Shown piece by piece: positions 5,009 through 6,135 of a DNA stretch of 6,135 nucleotides. This DNA comes from Palsa-601 sp052146895 (lineage in GTDB: Bacteria > Actinomycetota > Acidimicrobiia > Acidimicrobiales > Bog-793): the NCBI GenBank assembly GCA_052146895.1, contig JBKQLZ010000200.1:1-6135 (forward strand), read 5' to 3'. Every line of letters starts with the position of its first letter. Position 1 is the stretch's first letter. The notes below the pieces were generated by a model that was given only the letters and a program-made list of their open reading frames with translations, did not search any database and was not told the DNA's origin. The position numbers and the translations under genes are program-made.

Positions 5009-6135
5009 ATGTGGTCGAGGGTCGTCGGTGGGCAACGAGATCGTGCGCAGCATTTCGGTTGGTATCGCCGCATCCTTTTCGTCGGGGGCGGGCTTCTGCT
5101 TGCTCTCGTCGTGGGCGCGCAGCTTGCGAGAGCCAATACCTCGGTCACCTTGTACGTGAGCACGGCAGGGACGGTCACAACCGGCTGCACGTCGCCGGGG
5201 GCCGGGGCCTGCGAGACCATCCAAGAAGGGGTGAACGCCGCCGAGGCGTACAGCTCCTCGGATGTCACGGTCATGGTGGCGGCAGGAACCTATGACGAGA
5301 ACGTCACGATCCCCTACCTGGGCAATGACACCCTCATCCTCCAAGGAGCAGGGCCCTCAACGACGACCGTCGATGGCGGGGGCAGTAGCACGGTCTTCAA
5401 CGTCAACAGCGTCGTGACGATCGACGACTTCACGATCACCGATGGCAATGGAACGACCTCCCGTGACGGCGGCGGGGTGTCCCTCGTCTACAGCGTTGCC
5501 ACCCTAGAGAACGACACGTTCTCGAACGACACCACGTCCTACACAGGGGGCTCCAGCTACGGCGGCGGCGGGGTGTACGCCTGGGGCAGCACCGCCACCC
5601 TAGAGAACGACACGTTCTCGAACGACAGTGCCAACGCCGGCGGCGGCATCTTCAACTACAACTACGGCACCATCATCACAGACAACGACACGTTCTCGAA
5701 CGACACGGCTGGCGCCGGCGGCGGCATTTGGAACTACGGCACTGCCACCCTAGAGAACGACACGTTCTCGAACGACACGGCTGGCTCCGGCGGCGGCATC
5801 TACAACTACAACTACGACGCGACGAGCCCCGTCAGCGTAGCCATCTCGAACTCGATCCTGGACGGTGCCCCATGCGGGGCATACGGGGGCGGCATTGTTG
5901 ACGGCGGATACAACGTGGAGGACGACGACTCCTGTGGCTTCGGGCCGAGCGACGTCGTTAACAGCTCCAACATCAACCTTGCCTCCTCACTCGCGGCCAA
6001 CGGTTCGTGCGGGCCGGAGACCCTCGCCATCACAAGCGACAGCTCCGCTTTCGAAGAGGTTCCCTCGGCCGACTGCAGCGTCACAACCGATGAGAGAGGT
6101 GATCCTCGTCCTGGCGTCCCGGGAGAGAATTGCGA
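5009..6135 (+). CDS. Secreted right-handed beta-helix (choice-of-anchor Q-like) surface protein, partial at the right edge
   Basis: The frame stays open from ATG 5009 to the window end (375 codons, no stop), so the C terminus is missing. Residues 1-42 form a signal peptide: a basic start, RR at 20-21, a hydrophobic core ILFVGGGLLLALVVG and a cleavage-like ARA ahead of N43. The mature protein opens with LYVSTAGTVTTGCTS, then CETIQEGVNAA and VMVAAGTYDENVTI, the usual entry to pectate-lyase-like beta-helix proteins. Glycine-rich coils of the GGGIxNY type alternate with the motif NDTFSND at 164-174, 196-206, 222-232 and 246-256. The tail TTDERGDPRPGVPGENC matches the approach to the C[DE]IGAxE end seen in choice-of-anchor Q proteins, which the cut final codon (GA) would allow. 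Such proteins are cell-surface or secreted, and catalytic residues are not evident. It is rich in N, D, T, S and G, unlike the upstream operon, and is probably its own transcription unit. An adhesin or polysaccharide-binding role is inference only. Confidence 0.88.
   Translation, partial: MWSRVVGGQRDRAQHFGWYRRILFVGGGLLLALVVGAQLARANTSVTLYVSTAGTVTTGCTSPGAGACETIQEGVNAAEAYSSSDVTVMVAAGTYDENVTIPYLGNDTLILQGAGPSTTTVDGGGSSTVFNVNSVVTIDDFTITDGNGTTSRDGGGVSLVYSVATLENDTFSNDTTSYTGGSSYGGGGVYAWGSTATLENDTFSNDSANAGGGIFNYNYGTIITDNDTFSNDTAGAGGGIWNYGTATLENDTFSNDTAGSGGGIYNYNYDATSPVSVAISNSILDGAPCGAYGGGIVDGGYNVEDDDSCGFGPSDVVNSSNINLASSLAANGSCGPETLAITSDSSAFEEVPSADCSVTTDERGDPRPGVPGENC
5498..5776 (+). repeat. In-gene beta-helix coil repeats, three 33-nt copies identical plus one diverged
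   Basis: A 33-nt unit encoding ATLENDTFSND is identical, base for base, at 5498-5530, 5594-5626 and 5744-5776, including the uncommon CTA leucine codon. A fourth unit at 5672-5704 (IITDNDTFSND) keeps the last 21 nt identical but differs at its 5' end. Start-to-start distances are 96, 78 and 72 nt, all multiples of three (32, 26 and 24 codons), the last two close to one beta-helix turn. Between units, Gly-rich segments such as ACGGCTGGC-x-CCGGCGGCGGCAT are also repeated (near 5704 and 5777). Confidence 0.85.

Noticed and set aside
5498..5776. CRISPR-like repeat array
   Set aside because: The repeats are in frame, encode a beta-helix coil motif, have few copies with repeated rather than unique spacers, and no cas genes are nearby.
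5812..6084. 90-aa minus-strand open frame
   Set aside because: It is antisense to the beta-helix coding sequence, has no homology I recognise and no supporting ribosome binding site.

Overview
The window is about two-thirds G+C, is densely packed and uses ATGA start/stop overlaps, which points to a high-GC Actinomycetota. An Acidimicrobiia-like or other soil/water actinobacterium is possible, but the lineage is an impression from protein style, not a measurement. No rRNA, tRNA or CRISPR array is visible.

Layout from left to right. (1) Positions 1-71 are a lower-GC fragment with a perfect inverted repeat. It interrupts the 3' end of a minus-strand sensor histidine kinase gene (57-854), which stops just before the ATP-binding domain would begin. 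(2) The kinase is preceded, with a 4-bp overlap, by an intact OmpR/PhoB-type response regulator (851-1516, minus). (3) A short divergent intergenic region (1517-1601) holds four TGACAC-type half-sites spaced exactly 11 bp apart and arranged with two-fold symmetry, a strong candidate operator for the regulator. (4) On the plus strand, three tightly overlapping genes encode a DrrA/BcrA-like ABC ATPase (1602-2537) and two ABC-2-type membrane subunits (2534-4087 and 4084-4854). The first membrane subunit has a large extracytoplasmic domain resembling the concanavalin-A-like DUF1349 fold between its first two membrane helices. (5) A 154-bp spacer holds a possible weak terminator. (6) A secreted or anchored right-handed beta-helix protein with near-identical internal repeats starts at 5009 and runs off the right edge.

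Reading of the system. Divergent two-component genes next to a DrrAB-like exporter usually mean stress- or drug-responsive control of the exporter, and the shared operator supports that here. The permease's external domain could sense or bind an envelope or extracellular ligand. In this genome the kinase has lost its catalytic domain at what looks like an insertion or rearrangement junction, so the regulator may now be uncoupled from its signal. The beta-helix gene appears to be a separate surface/adhesin-like unit.
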